Source: Microcella sp. (GTDB taxonomy: Bacteria > Actinomycetota > Actinomycetes > Actinomycetales > Microbacteriaceae). From it: DNA of 5,128 nt. Below the pieces are notes generated by a model. That model had not been told where the DNA came from, did no database searches, and worked only from the letters and a program-made list of their open reading frames with translations. The stretch is taken from NCBI GenBank assembly GCA_020216895.1, contig JAIWOM010000132.1:1-5128 (forward strand). The letters are read 5' to 3'. How positions within the stretch are numbered: the first letter of the stretch is position 1; each line of letters begins with the position of its first letter. Positions 1 to 5,128 of the stretch are shown piece by piece. The translations under genes were made by a program, and so were the position numbers.

Positions 1-615
1 GGATGCGCGCCCGCGGCCGCACCCGGCGCTGGTGTCGCCCCGGCCGACGACGGCCGGCCGCTCGTCGCCTTCTACGGCGACTCGTACACGCTCGGCACCG
101 GCGCGAGCGACCTCTCGCTGCGCTGGTCGACCCAGCTGGCCGATCAGCGCGGCTGGCGCGAGTTCAATCCGAGCGTCAACGGGCTCGGCTTCATCAACAA
201 CCGGCGCGCGTTCGCCGACACCGACCTGCCCGCCCTGATCATCGACCAGCAGCCCGACATCGTCATCGTGACGATGGGGCTCAACGACAACTTCTCGTTC
301 GACGTCGCCGCGGACGAGATCGAGCGGCAGATCGACACCGATCTCGCCCGCCTGACCGAAGCGCTACCGGAGGCGCGCATCGTCGTCGTCGAGCCCTTCT
401 GGTACACGCCCGAGCGGCCCGCGTCGCTCGAGACGATCATCGGCTGGGTGCGCGACGCGGCCGAGCGCTACGACCTGCCGTTCATCCCGGGAGCGTCGAC
501 CTGGATCGCGGGTGCTCCCGGTCTGATGGCCGCCGACGGGCTGCACCCCAACGACCAGGGCTACGCCCTCATGCTCGAGAACATGGATGCGGCGCTCGCC
601 GAGATCGGGCTCTAG
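1..615 (+). CDS. SGNH/GDSL-type hydrolase, probable lipoprotein (5' end missing)
   Basis: Frame 1 is open from the first base to a TAG at 613-615 and gives 204 residues. SGNH-family blocks are visible in order: block I GDSY with the nucleophile Ser at residue 28 (bases 82-84), a block II-like Gly in NGLGF (60-64), block III GLND (93-96) with the oxyanion-hole Asn95, and block V DGLHPND with Asp179 and His182 completing the triad. The family cleaves esters, often acetyl or acyl groups on sugars, lipids or peptidoglycan-linked polymers; the substrate here is unknown. The visible protein begins Gly-Cys and is followed by an Ala/Pro-rich linker (residues 3-14), as expected just after a lipobox, so an exported lipoprotein is inferred, but the signal peptide lies outside the window. 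A GTG at 268 lies after the catalytic Ser and cannot be the true start. The gene converges on the downstream regulator and shares its stop-codon bases. Confidence 0.85.
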   Translation, partial: GCAPAAAPGAGVAPADDGRPLVAFYGDSYTLGTGASDLSLRWSTQLADQRGWREFNPSVNGLGFINNRRAFADTDLPALIIDQQPDIVIVTMGLNDNFSFDVAADEIERQIDTDLARLTEALPEARIVVVEPFWYTPERPASLETIIGWVRDAAERYDLPFIPGASTWIAGAPGLMAADGLHPNDQGYALMLENMDAALAEIGL

Positions 616-629
616 AGACAGATCCGATC
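603..629. terminator. Candidate bidirectional hairpin over the convergent stop codons
   Basis: GATCGG at 603-608 is the exact inverse of CCGATC at 624-629, with a 15-nt loop that begins with a possible G-T pair (609/623). The loop contains the 8-bp palindrome CTCTAGAG (610-617), which carries both stop codons of the hydrolase and regulator genes. The position between convergent genes fits a shared terminator. The stem is short and no T-tract follows on either strand, so function is uncertain. Confidence 0.3.
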
Positions 630-1274
630 GCGGAGTTTCGCTGCGGCAGTGCGAATCGCCTGTTCGATCGCGGCGACTGTGGCGGGGTCCGCCCGATGAC
701 AGGGTGCCGCGACGATCAACGTCCAGTCGACGGCAGTCGCATCGACGCCGACCGGAACCGTCACGATCGTTGTCCCCTCAGCGGTTGCCGTGATCGGTGT
801 CGTTGCGTTCGTGTGCGTCTGCGCGACCGCGCTCGCGAGGAAGGGCGGGACGACGGAGCCCTCCGTGAGCAGGACGGTTACCGGGCCGCGGCCGATCGCG
901 ACGTGCAACACTCGGGAATCAACGGCCGTGCGCCCGACGGCTGCCGCCGTCTCACCGGTGGCTGAACAGAGTGCGTGGGTGGCGAGGCGCACCAGCGCCT
1001 CACTCGAGCTCGCTGTTCGAAGCTGGTGGGCGATGGCGACGAGACGCGGACCCGGACTGTACTCGCCCTGCTCCGAGCGAGCGAGGACTCCCAGCGCGGC
1101 AAGCTGAAGCGTGATCCGGCTCACCGAGCTGCGATCGACGTGACAGGACCGCGACAGCTCACGAACCCCGATGGGCCCCGCGTGGCGGGCTACCCCCTCG
1201 AGCACGGCGATGACGCGCGCGATCGGCGTCGAAGGCACCCCGTCTGAAGCCTGGGGATCGCTCATGGGTCCCAT
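612..1274 (-). CDS. IclR-type transcriptional regulator with a shortened effector domain
   Basis: The product is 220 residues. Residues 17-78 match the IclR N-terminal winged helix: a first helix starting TPIARVIAVLEG, the GVRELSRSC helix, the recognition helix DRSSVSRITLQLAALG (47-62), then the wing and the typical GEYSPGPRL (70-78). The rest resembles the IclR effector-binding domain (TGET, then VLHVAIGRG, and a C-terminal APCHRADPATVAAIEQAI) but is shorter than the usual regulator of about 250 residues. The AxGKAxLA-like segment and the following helical stretch look reduced. ATG at 1274 is preferred: an AGGGA lies 10 nt and an AGG 5 nt upstream. Met4 (1265) is an alternative. It sits 39 bp downstream of the permease gene on the same strand and probably shares its transcript. 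Third-position A/T is far commoner than in mqo (17 against 2 in the first 78 codons). The ligand and target genes are unknown; its own operon is the simplest guess. Confidence 0.8.
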   Translation of the reverse strand: MGPMSDPQASDGVPSTPIARVIAVLEGVARHAGPIGVRELSRSCHVDRSSVSRITLQLAALGVLARSEQGEYSPGPRLVAIAHQLRTASSSEALVRLATHALCSATGETAAAVGRTAVDSRVLHVAIGRGPVTVLLTEGSVVPPFLASAVAQTHTNATTPITATAEGTTIVTVPVGVDATAVDWTLIVAAPCHRADPATVAAIEQAIRTAAAKLRDRICL

Positions 1275-1313
1275 TGTGACCTATTCCCTGCTCGCCTCGC
1301 TGAGGTGGGGGTG

Positions 1314-2075
1314 CTAACGCTGACGCGGTGGTGTCGACGGTCGCAGAATGAGCTGCACGATGACCGCGACCAGGAGAGCGGCGAACAGCCAGGCCGACAG
1401 CTGCGCGGGCAGCCAGAACGCCAGCGCTACCCCGCCCAGCGAGCTCGCCGCCGCGGCGAGACCCATCAGCAGGGCGTCGCGCACGTGCAGCAGCCCCGCC
1501 CGGCGATTGGCGAGCGTGCCGAGCAGGGCCCCCGGGATCAGCGCCAGCAGCGAGGTGCCCTTCGCGAGCAGGTCGCCCATGCCGAAGAGCGCGATGAGCA
1601 CGGGCACCGCGATGATGCCGCCGCCGACGCCGAGCAGGCCGGCGACGATGCCCATCACCACGCCGAGCGCCGCGAGCGCGATCACGGCGGCCACGCCGTA
1701 GTCGATCGCGCCGTCGCGCTGCGGCACGGTGAGCACGAGCCGCAGCGCCGTCGCCGCGAGCCCCGCGATGAACAGCCACTTCAGCACCACGAGCGGCAGG
1801 CGGCGCAGCAGCATCGCCCCCAGCGGTGCCCCGCCGAGGGCTCCGGCGGCGATGATCGCGGCCGCGAGAACGTCGATCTGCCCCTGCGCGCCGTACAGGG
1901 TCGCCGACAGGGCGGCCGGGGGGACGATCGCGAGCAGCGAGGTGGCGGATGCTCTCCGCTGGTCGAAGCGCAGCCACAGCAGCATGAGCGGCACCATGAT
2001 GAAGCCGCCGCCGACCCCGAAGAGCCCCGCGAAGAGTCCCCCGATCACGCCGATCGAAAGAAGGGGCACAATCAC
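1314..2075 (-). CDS. TauE/SafE-family membrane permease (sulfite exporter-like)
   Basis: The product is 253 residues, very hydrophobic, with about seven to eight predicted membrane segments. The TauE/SafE duplication is plain: GLFGVGGGFIMVPLM (17-31) is repeated as GLLGVGGGIIAVPVL (146-160), and ATSLLAIVPPAAL (44-56) as GTSLLALIPGALL (173-185), so the two halves are related. A basic tail (RPSTPPRQR) ends the protein. Members move small anions such as sulfite, sulfoacetate or other organosulfur and carboxylate compounds across the cell membrane; nothing here fixes the substrate. The start is GTG at 2075: the in-frame stop TAG at 2085-2087 rules out a longer form, and a -10-like TAGGCT lies 6 nt upstream, suggesting a leaderless message. 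The GTG at codon 3 is an alternative. It is divergent from mqo and followed by the IclR-type regulator. The family call is firm; the substrate is not known. Confidence 0.88.
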   Translation of the reverse strand: MIVPLLSIGVIGGLFAGLFGVGGGFIMVPLMLLWLRFDQRRASATSLLAIVPPAALSATLYGAQGQIDVLAAAIIAAGALGGAPLGAMLLRRLPLVVLKWLFIAGLAATALRLVLTVPQRDGAIDYGVAAVIALAALGVVMGIVAGLLGVGGGIIAVPVLIALFGMGDLLAKGTSLLALIPGALLGTLANRRAGLLHVRDALLMGLAAAASSLGGVALAFWLPAQLSAWLFAALLVAVIVQLILRPSTPPRQR

Positions 2076-2081
2076 CGCGCC

Positions 2082-2087
2082 AGCCTA
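2082..2087 (-). promoter_or_regulatory. Candidate -10 box of the permease-regulator operon (leaderless)
   Basis: Read on the minus strand, TAGGCT fits the actinobacterial -10 pattern TANNNT. Six bases (GGCGCG) separate it from the permease GTG, so transcription would begin at or next to the start codon. There is no Shine-Dalgarno sequence in front of that GTG, which agrees with a leaderless mRNA. The best -35-like hexamer is TTCACA (plus 2108-2113), but its 20-nt spacer is longer than usual. Confidence 0.5.
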
Positions 2088-2092
2088 GCCCC

Positions 2093-2107
2093 GGGCGGAG
2101 GACGCCC
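2093..2107. repeat. Short inverted repeat between two divergent promoters (possible operator)
   Basis: GGGCG (2093-2097) and CGCCC (2103-2107) form a perfect 5-bp inverted repeat around GAGGA. It is centred at 2100, close to the midpoint between the two -10 boxes, and overlaps the expected -35 region of mqo. It could be an operator affecting both genes, but in DNA this rich in G+C a repeat of this size may arise by chance. Confidence 0.25.
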
Positions 2108-2120
2108 TGTGAAGCGCGGC

Positions 2121-2126
2121 TAAACT
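2121..2126 (+). promoter_or_regulatory. Candidate -10 box of mqo (leaderless)
   Basis: TAAACT fits TANNNT and is A/T-rich in a very G+C-rich setting. Six bases (GGGGGC) separate it from the mqo GTG at 2133, the spacing expected when transcription starts at the first codon. No AGGAGG-like site is present before the GTG. No good -35 match is seen at 17-18 nt upstream (GAGGAC at 2098-2103 is the nearest position), as is common for actinobacterial promoters. Confidence 0.6.
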
Positions 2127-2132
2127 GGGGGC

Positions 2133-3605
2133 GTGACCGAACCCATCGACGTCGCCCTCATCGGCGGCGGCATCATGAGCGCCACGCTCGGGACCATGCT
2201 GCAGAAGCTCGAGCCCTCGTGGACGATCCGCATCTACGAGCGCCTGAGCGATGTCGCGCTCGAGAGCTCCAACCCGTGGAACAACGCGGGCACGGGGCAC
2301 GCCGCGCTCTGCGAGCTCAACTACACGCCCGAGCGGCCCGACGGCACGATCGACATCGCCAACGCGGTGAAGATCAACGAGCAGTTCCAGGTCTCACGGC
2401 AGTTCTGGTCGTTCCTGGTGAGCGAGGGCGTGCTGCCCGAGCCGACCGCCTTCCTCTCCGCCACGCCGCATATGAGCATGGTGTGGGGCGAGGCCAACGT
2501 CGAGTACCTCCGCAAGCGGTACGAGGCCCTCAAGGATCACCCGCTCTTCGCGGGCATGGAGTTCAGCGACGACGCCGCGGTGATCCGCTCGTGGGCGCCG
2601 CTCGTCATCCCGGGCCGGGCGAAGTCGCAGCCGATCGCCGCCACGCGCATGGCCGCGGGCACCGACGTCGACTTCGGTGCCCTCACCCGCGCCCTCGTCG
2701 ACGGCCTCGTCGCGAACGGCGCGTCGCTGCACCTCGAGCACCGCGTGACGGGCATCCGCCGCACCAAGGACGGCCTCTGGAAGCTCTCGATGCGCCACGA
2801 GGTCGGCTCGACCCCGGTCGAGGTGACCGCGCGGTTCGTGTTCGTCGGCGCCGGCGGGCACGCCCTGCCGCTGCTGCAGAAGAGCGGCATCCCCGAGATC
2901 CGCGGCTTCGGCGGGTTCCCCGTCAGCGGTCAGTGGCTGCGCAGCGACAACCCCGAGGTCGTCGCGAAGCACAACGCGAAGATCTACGGCAAGGCCTCGG
3001 TCGGCGCGCCGCCGATGTCGGTGCCGCACCTCGACACCCGCGTCGTCGACGGCACCCCGAGCCTGCTGTTCGGGCCCTACGCCGGGTTCACCCCGAAGTT
3101 CCTCAAGACGGGGTCGTGGTGGGACCTCTTCGGCTCGATCCGCTGGCACAACATCGTGCCGATGATCCAAGTGGGCCTGCGCAACTTCGACCTCGTGACC
3201 TACCTGGTCGGCGAGCTGCTGGCGACGCGCTCGAAGAAGCTCGAGGCCCTGCGCGAGTTCTACCCCGAGGCCGATGGCGACGACTGGTACCAGCTGACCG
3301 CCGGTCAGCGCGTGCAGATCATCAAGAACGTGCCCGGCAAGGGCGGCACCCTGCAGTTCGGCACCGAGGTCGTCGCCGCGGCCGACGGATCGATCGCGGG
3401 CCTGCTCGGCGCCTCGCCGGGCGCCTCGACCGCGCCGTCGATCATGCTCGACCTCATCGAGCGCTGCTTCGCCGACCGGGTGGAGGGCTGGCGGCCGCGC
3501 CTGCAGGCCATGGTGCCCAGCTACGGTCGCGCGGTCTCCGACGACCCGGCCTTCGCCGACGAGGTGCTCAGCTCGACGGCGGCGGCGCTCGCGATCTCGC
3601 GCTAG
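2133..3605 (+). CDS. mqo: Malate:quinone oxidoreductase
   Basis: This FAD-dependent, membrane-associated enzyme (EC 1.1.5.4) oxidises malate to oxaloacetate and passes electrons to the quinone pool, joining the TCA cycle to respiration in place of or beside NAD malate dehydrogenase. The 490 residues match the usual length of about 490-500. Seen in order: the N-terminal dinucleotide-binding loop VALIGGGIMSATLG (7-20); the family signature NPWNNAGTGHAALCELNYTP (47-66); FVGAGGHALPLLQKSGI (237-253) and the following GFGGFPVSGQWLR (258-270); LLFGPYAGFTPKFLK (311-325); and the C-terminal FAD-contact region LQFGTEV (407-413) with LLGASPGASTAPSIML (424-439). The GTG start places the FAD loop at the normal distance from the N-terminus and follows a -10 box by 6 nt, so the mRNA is probably leaderless. 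The gene appears intact and its codon use is strongly G/C-ending. The DUF2804 gene follows after 49 bp and may be cotranscribed. Confidence 0.96.
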   Translation: MTEPIDVALIGGGIMSATLGTMLQKLEPSWTIRIYERLSDVALESSNPWNNAGTGHAALCELNYTPERPDGTIDIANAVKINEQFQVSRQFWSFLVSEGVLPEPTAFLSATPHMSMVWGEANVEYLRKRYEALKDHPLFAGMEFSDDAAVIRSWAPLVIPGRAKSQPIAATRMAAGTDVDFGALTRALVDGLVANGASLHLEHRVTGIRRTKDGLWKLSMRHEVGSTPVEVTARFVFVGAGGHALPLLQKSGIPEIRGFGGFPVSGQWLRSDNPEVVAKHNAKIYGKASVGAPPMSVPHLDTRVVDGTPSLLFGPYAGFTPKFLKTGSWWDLFGSIRWHNIVPMIQVGLRNFDLVTYLVGELLATRSKKLEALREFYPEADGDDWYQLTAGQRVQIIKNVPGKGGTLQFGTEVVAAADGSIAGLLGASPGASTAPSIMLDLIERCFADRVEGWRPRLQAMVPSYGRAVSDDPAFADEVLSSTAAALAISR

Positions 3606-3638
3606 CCGCGGCCGCTCGCACGCCCCCCTGCCCCACCC

Positions 3639-3645
3639 GGAAGGA
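3639..3645 (+). promoter_or_regulatory. Ribosome binding site of the DUF2804 gene
   Basis: GGAAGGA lies 9 nt before the ATG at 3655 and is the only clear Shine-Dalgarno-like site near a start codon in the window. It supports that start. Its presence, in contrast to the mqo start, fits a message with a leader or an internal cistron read through from mqo. No TANNNT box at leaderless distance was seen in the 49-bp gap. Confidence 0.65.
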
Positions 3646-3654
3646 CCGGCACCG

Positions 3655-4647
3655 ATGACGCTGCCCGAGATCACCGACCCCGTCGATCTGTGCCTGCCCA
3701 GCGGACGGCTCAACCCGGCCGCGGTCGGGCGCACCCGCACCGCACTGCACCGCAGCCCGCTGCGCGGCTGGGGGCGCTCGAAGCGCTGGGAGTACTGGGG
3801 CATCATGACCCCCGACGTGTTCGTCGGGATGACCGTCGCGAGCCTCGACTACGCGGCCGTGCCCTCGATCTACCTCGTCGTGCGCGCGACCGGCGAGCAC
3901 CGGACGATCGGCGGGCTGGAGCCCTTCGGGCGCGGCACGAGCATCCCCGACACGCTGCCGCCGTTCGAGGCGAGCGCTCGGTGGGGTGGTCGCCTGGGGG
4001 CGAGCGAGCTGCGGATGCGCTCCGAGGGCTCGGCCACGAGCATCCGCGGCACCGCCCCGGGCTTCGCGATCGAGGTGACCAGCCCCGACGCCGGTGACGC
4101 GCTCGGCGTCGTCGTGCCGTGGAGCGACCGCCTCTTCCAGTACACGCTGAAGGATGTCGCTCGCCCCGTCTCGGGGACGATCATGATCGACGGCCGCCAG
4201 TACGCGGTCGGTGAGGGCAGCTGGGCGGTGCTCGACCGCGGCCGGGGTCGCTGGCCGTACCGGATGACGTGGAACTGGGCGGCCGGTTCAGGCGTCGTCG
4301 ACGGGCGCCGCATCGGCCTGCAGCTCGGCGGGAAGTGGACCGACGGCACCGGGTCGACCGAGAACGCGGTCTTCGTCGACGGCGTTCAGCACTACATCGG
4401 CGAGGAGTTGGCCTGGCAGTACGACCTCGACGACGAGCACGCGCCGTGGCGCATCGTCGGCGAGCACGCCGACGTGACCCTCACGCCGTGGCACCGCCGC
4501 GTCGAGCGCACGAACGCGGTCGTCGTGGCCAGCACGATCCACCAGGCGCTCGGCACCTGGAGCGGGTGGCTGCGCGACTCGAGCGGCGAGCGCGTGAGCG
4601 TCGACGGCCTCGTCGGCTGGGCCGAGCAGGCGCAGAACCGCTGGTAG
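3655..4647 (+). CDS. DUF2804 family protein of unknown function
   Basis: The product is 330 residues, a normal length for this family, and matches the DUF2804 pattern from memory. The N-terminal segment has KRWEYWGIMTPD (43-54). A central region, DRGRGRWPYRMTWNWAAG (194-211), is rich in Trp and Arg. It is followed by the most distinctive block, GRRIGLQLGGKWTDGTGSTE (217-236), and then a C-terminal part with WLRDSSG and VGWAEQ. No signal peptide or membrane segment is visible, so it is probably cytosolic. The alternating polar and apolar pattern suggests a mostly beta-strand fold. No catalytic motif that I can name is present, and the biochemical role of the family is unknown to me. The start ATG has a good ribosome binding site. 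It lies 49 bp after mqo and converges on galK with a 34-bp gap; neither neighbour reveals its role. Confidence 0.85.
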   Translation: MTLPEITDPVDLCLPSGRLNPAAVGRTRTALHRSPLRGWGRSKRWEYWGIMTPDVFVGMTVASLDYAAVPSIYLVVRATGEHRTIGGLEPFGRGTSIPDTLPPFEASARWGGRLGASELRMRSEGSATSIRGTAPGFAIEVTSPDAGDALGVVVPWSDRLFQYTLKDVARPVSGTIMIDGRQYAVGEGSWAVLDRGRGRWPYRMTWNWAAGSGVVDGRRIGLQLGGKWTDGTGSTENAVFVDGVQHYIGEELAWQYDLDDEHAPWRIVGEHADVTLTPWHRRVERTNAVVVASTIHQALGTWSGWLRDSSGERVSVDGLVGWAEQAQNRW

Positions 4648-4673
4648 CGGGAGCCGCGACCGGCCGCGAGGGC

Positions 4674-4704
4674 CCGACGGCCTAGTTGCGGGCGGCCCCG
4701 TCGG
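4674..4704. terminator. Inverted repeat across the galK stop codon, candidate terminator
   Basis: CCGACGG (4674-4680) and CCGTCGG (4698-4704) form a perfect 7-bp inverted repeat with a 17-nt loop that holds the galK stop codon (4682-4684). A GGCC at 4679-4682 and another at 4694-4697 offer a competing pairing. It lies between convergent genes, where a shared terminator is expected. No T-tract follows, as is usual for actinobacterial hairpins. The right arm lies inside the galK coding sequence, so part of the match may be coincidental. Confidence 0.35.
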
Positions 4705-5128
4705 AGGCCGTGACGACGAAGGTGTCGGGCTGCCCGAAGGCGTGCTCGCCGAACGCGTTGTCGACGGCGACCTGCACGCGCGATAGGTCGCCGACCCGGA
4801 CGAGCGCGATGGCCGCGCCGCCGAATCCACCCCCGGTCATGCGCGCGCCGAGGGCGCCCGCGCTGACGGCGGTCTCGACGGCGAGATCGAGCTCGGGCAC
4901 CGAGATCTCGAAGTCGTCGCGCATGCTGCGGTGCGAGGCATCCAGCAGCTCGCCGATGGCGGAGGCGCCCTGCGCGCGCAGCACGGCGACGGTGTCGAGC
5001 ACCCGCTGGTTCTCGGTGATGACGTGGCGGATGCGGCGGAAGGTCACGTCGTCGAGCAGCCCCTGCGCCCGCGGCAGGTCGTCGACGGTCACGTCGCGCA
5101 GGCTGCTGACGCCGAGCGCCGCGGCCCC
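4682..5128 (-). CDS. galK: Galactokinase, C-terminal part (5' end outside window)
   Basis: Galactokinase (EC 2.7.1.6) phosphorylates D-galactose with ATP to galactose 1-phosphate, the first committed step of the Leloir pathway, in the cytoplasm. The minus-strand frame is open from the right edge to a TAG at 4684-4682 and gives 148 residues, about the last third of a protein of near 390. Visible motifs are RIRHVITENQRV (32-43), typical of galactokinases; SHRSMRDDFEISVPELD (65-81); and the GHMP-kinase motif 3 GARMTGGGFGGAAIAL (94-109). The N-terminal galactose-binding and GHMP ATP loops lie beyond the window. A GTG at 5092 is an internal Val codon, since the frame and the galactokinase-like sequence continue upstream of it. 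The gene converges on the DUF2804 gene, with 34 bp between them. Upstream partners such as galT or galE cannot be seen. Confidence 0.93.
   Translation of the reverse strand, partial: GAAALGVSSLRDVTVDDLPRAQGLLDDVTFRRIRHVITENQRVLDTVAVLRAQGASAIGELLDASHRSMRDDFEISVPELDLAVETAVSAGALGARMTGGGFGGAAIALVRVGDLSRVQVAVDNAFGEHAFGQPDTFVVTASDGAARN

Noticed and set aside
268..615. GTG at 268 as the start of a short hydrolase
   Set aside because: This would remove the GDSY nucleophile block; the frame is open and family-like all the way to the window edge.
3..965. Plus-strand open frame across the hydrolase and regulator genes (320 codons)
   Set aside because: It is an Arg-rich out-of-frame reading. Frame 1 carries the SGNH motifs and the minus strand carries the IclR winged helix.
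1305..2123. Plus-strand open frame opposite the permease gene (272 codons)
   Set aside because: The product is rich in Gln, Arg and His with no fold or motif, whereas the minus strand gives a clear duplicated membrane protein.
3608..3615. GCGGCCGC palindrome after the mqo stop codon, as a terminator
   Set aside because: It has no loop and no T-tract, and self-complementary G+C octamers are expected by chance at this composition.
2219..3658. Long open frame overlapping mqo on the plus strand (479 codons)
   Set aside because: It is the +2 shadow of mqo: its product is dominated by Arg, Pro, Ala and Gly with no recognisable domain, while the mqo frame matches its family along the whole length.
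2394..3806. Long open frame antisense to mqo (470 codons)
   Set aside because: In very G+C-rich genes the reverse frames often stay open. The composition is Arg/His/Gly-rich, there is no domain match, and it runs through mqo and into the DUF2804 gene.
4682..5092. GTG at 5092 as the galK start
   Set aside because: The frame continues with plausible galactokinase sequence to the right edge, and the product would lack the substrate and ATP-binding N-terminal regions.
1..5128. An undescribed defence, mobile or biosynthetic system
   Set aside because: All major frames belong to ordinary metabolic, transport or regulatory families. No transposase, integrase, nuclease, toxin-antitoxin pair, repeat array or long unexplained gap is visible.

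Overview
This is a high-GC window (lines I counted by hand run from about 65 to 80 % G+C) with strong G/C third-position bias. The dense packing, GTG starts, likely leaderless promoters and the protein types (a Mqo close to the standard form, a DUF2804 protein, an actinobacterial-style galactokinase) point to an actinomycete. Microbacteriaceae is my best guess, but it is an inference that no marker gene here proves. No tRNA, rRNA, CRISPR array, insertion sequence or phage gene is visible.

Layout, left to right. (i) 1-615 (+): the 3' part of an SGNH/GDSL hydrolase, cut by the window edge and probably a lipoprotein. (ii) 612-1274 (-): a short IclR-type regulator that converges on the hydrolase, so the two stop codons share the 4-base CTAG. 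(iii) 1314-2075 (-): a TauE/SafE-type membrane permease, 39 bp upstream of the regulator on the same strand and probably cotranscribed with it. (iv) 2076-2132: a 57-bp divergent intergenic region. Each flanking GTG start is preceded, exactly 6 nt away, by a TANNNT -10 hexamer, which suggests two back-to-back leaderless promoters. A small inverted repeat lies between them. (v) 2133-3605 (+): malate:quinone oxidoreductase (mqo). (vi) 3655-4647 (+): a DUF2804 protein with a good ribosome binding site, possibly read through from mqo. (vii) 4682-5128 (-): the C-terminal part of galactokinase (galK), cut by the right edge and convergent with the DUF2804 gene.

How the parts relate: mqo feeds electrons from malate into the quinone pool (TCA cycle and respiration). 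galK begins the Leloir pathway. The permease probably exports or imports a small anion, sulfur-containing or organic. The regulator's target cannot be read from the sequence; its own operon is the simplest candidate. The genes look like separate housekeeping and accessory units rather than one system. I found no convincing undescribed multi-gene system. The most unusual signals are the mirror-image leaderless promoters, the short IclR-type regulator with distinct codon use, and the inverted repeat over the galK stop codon.
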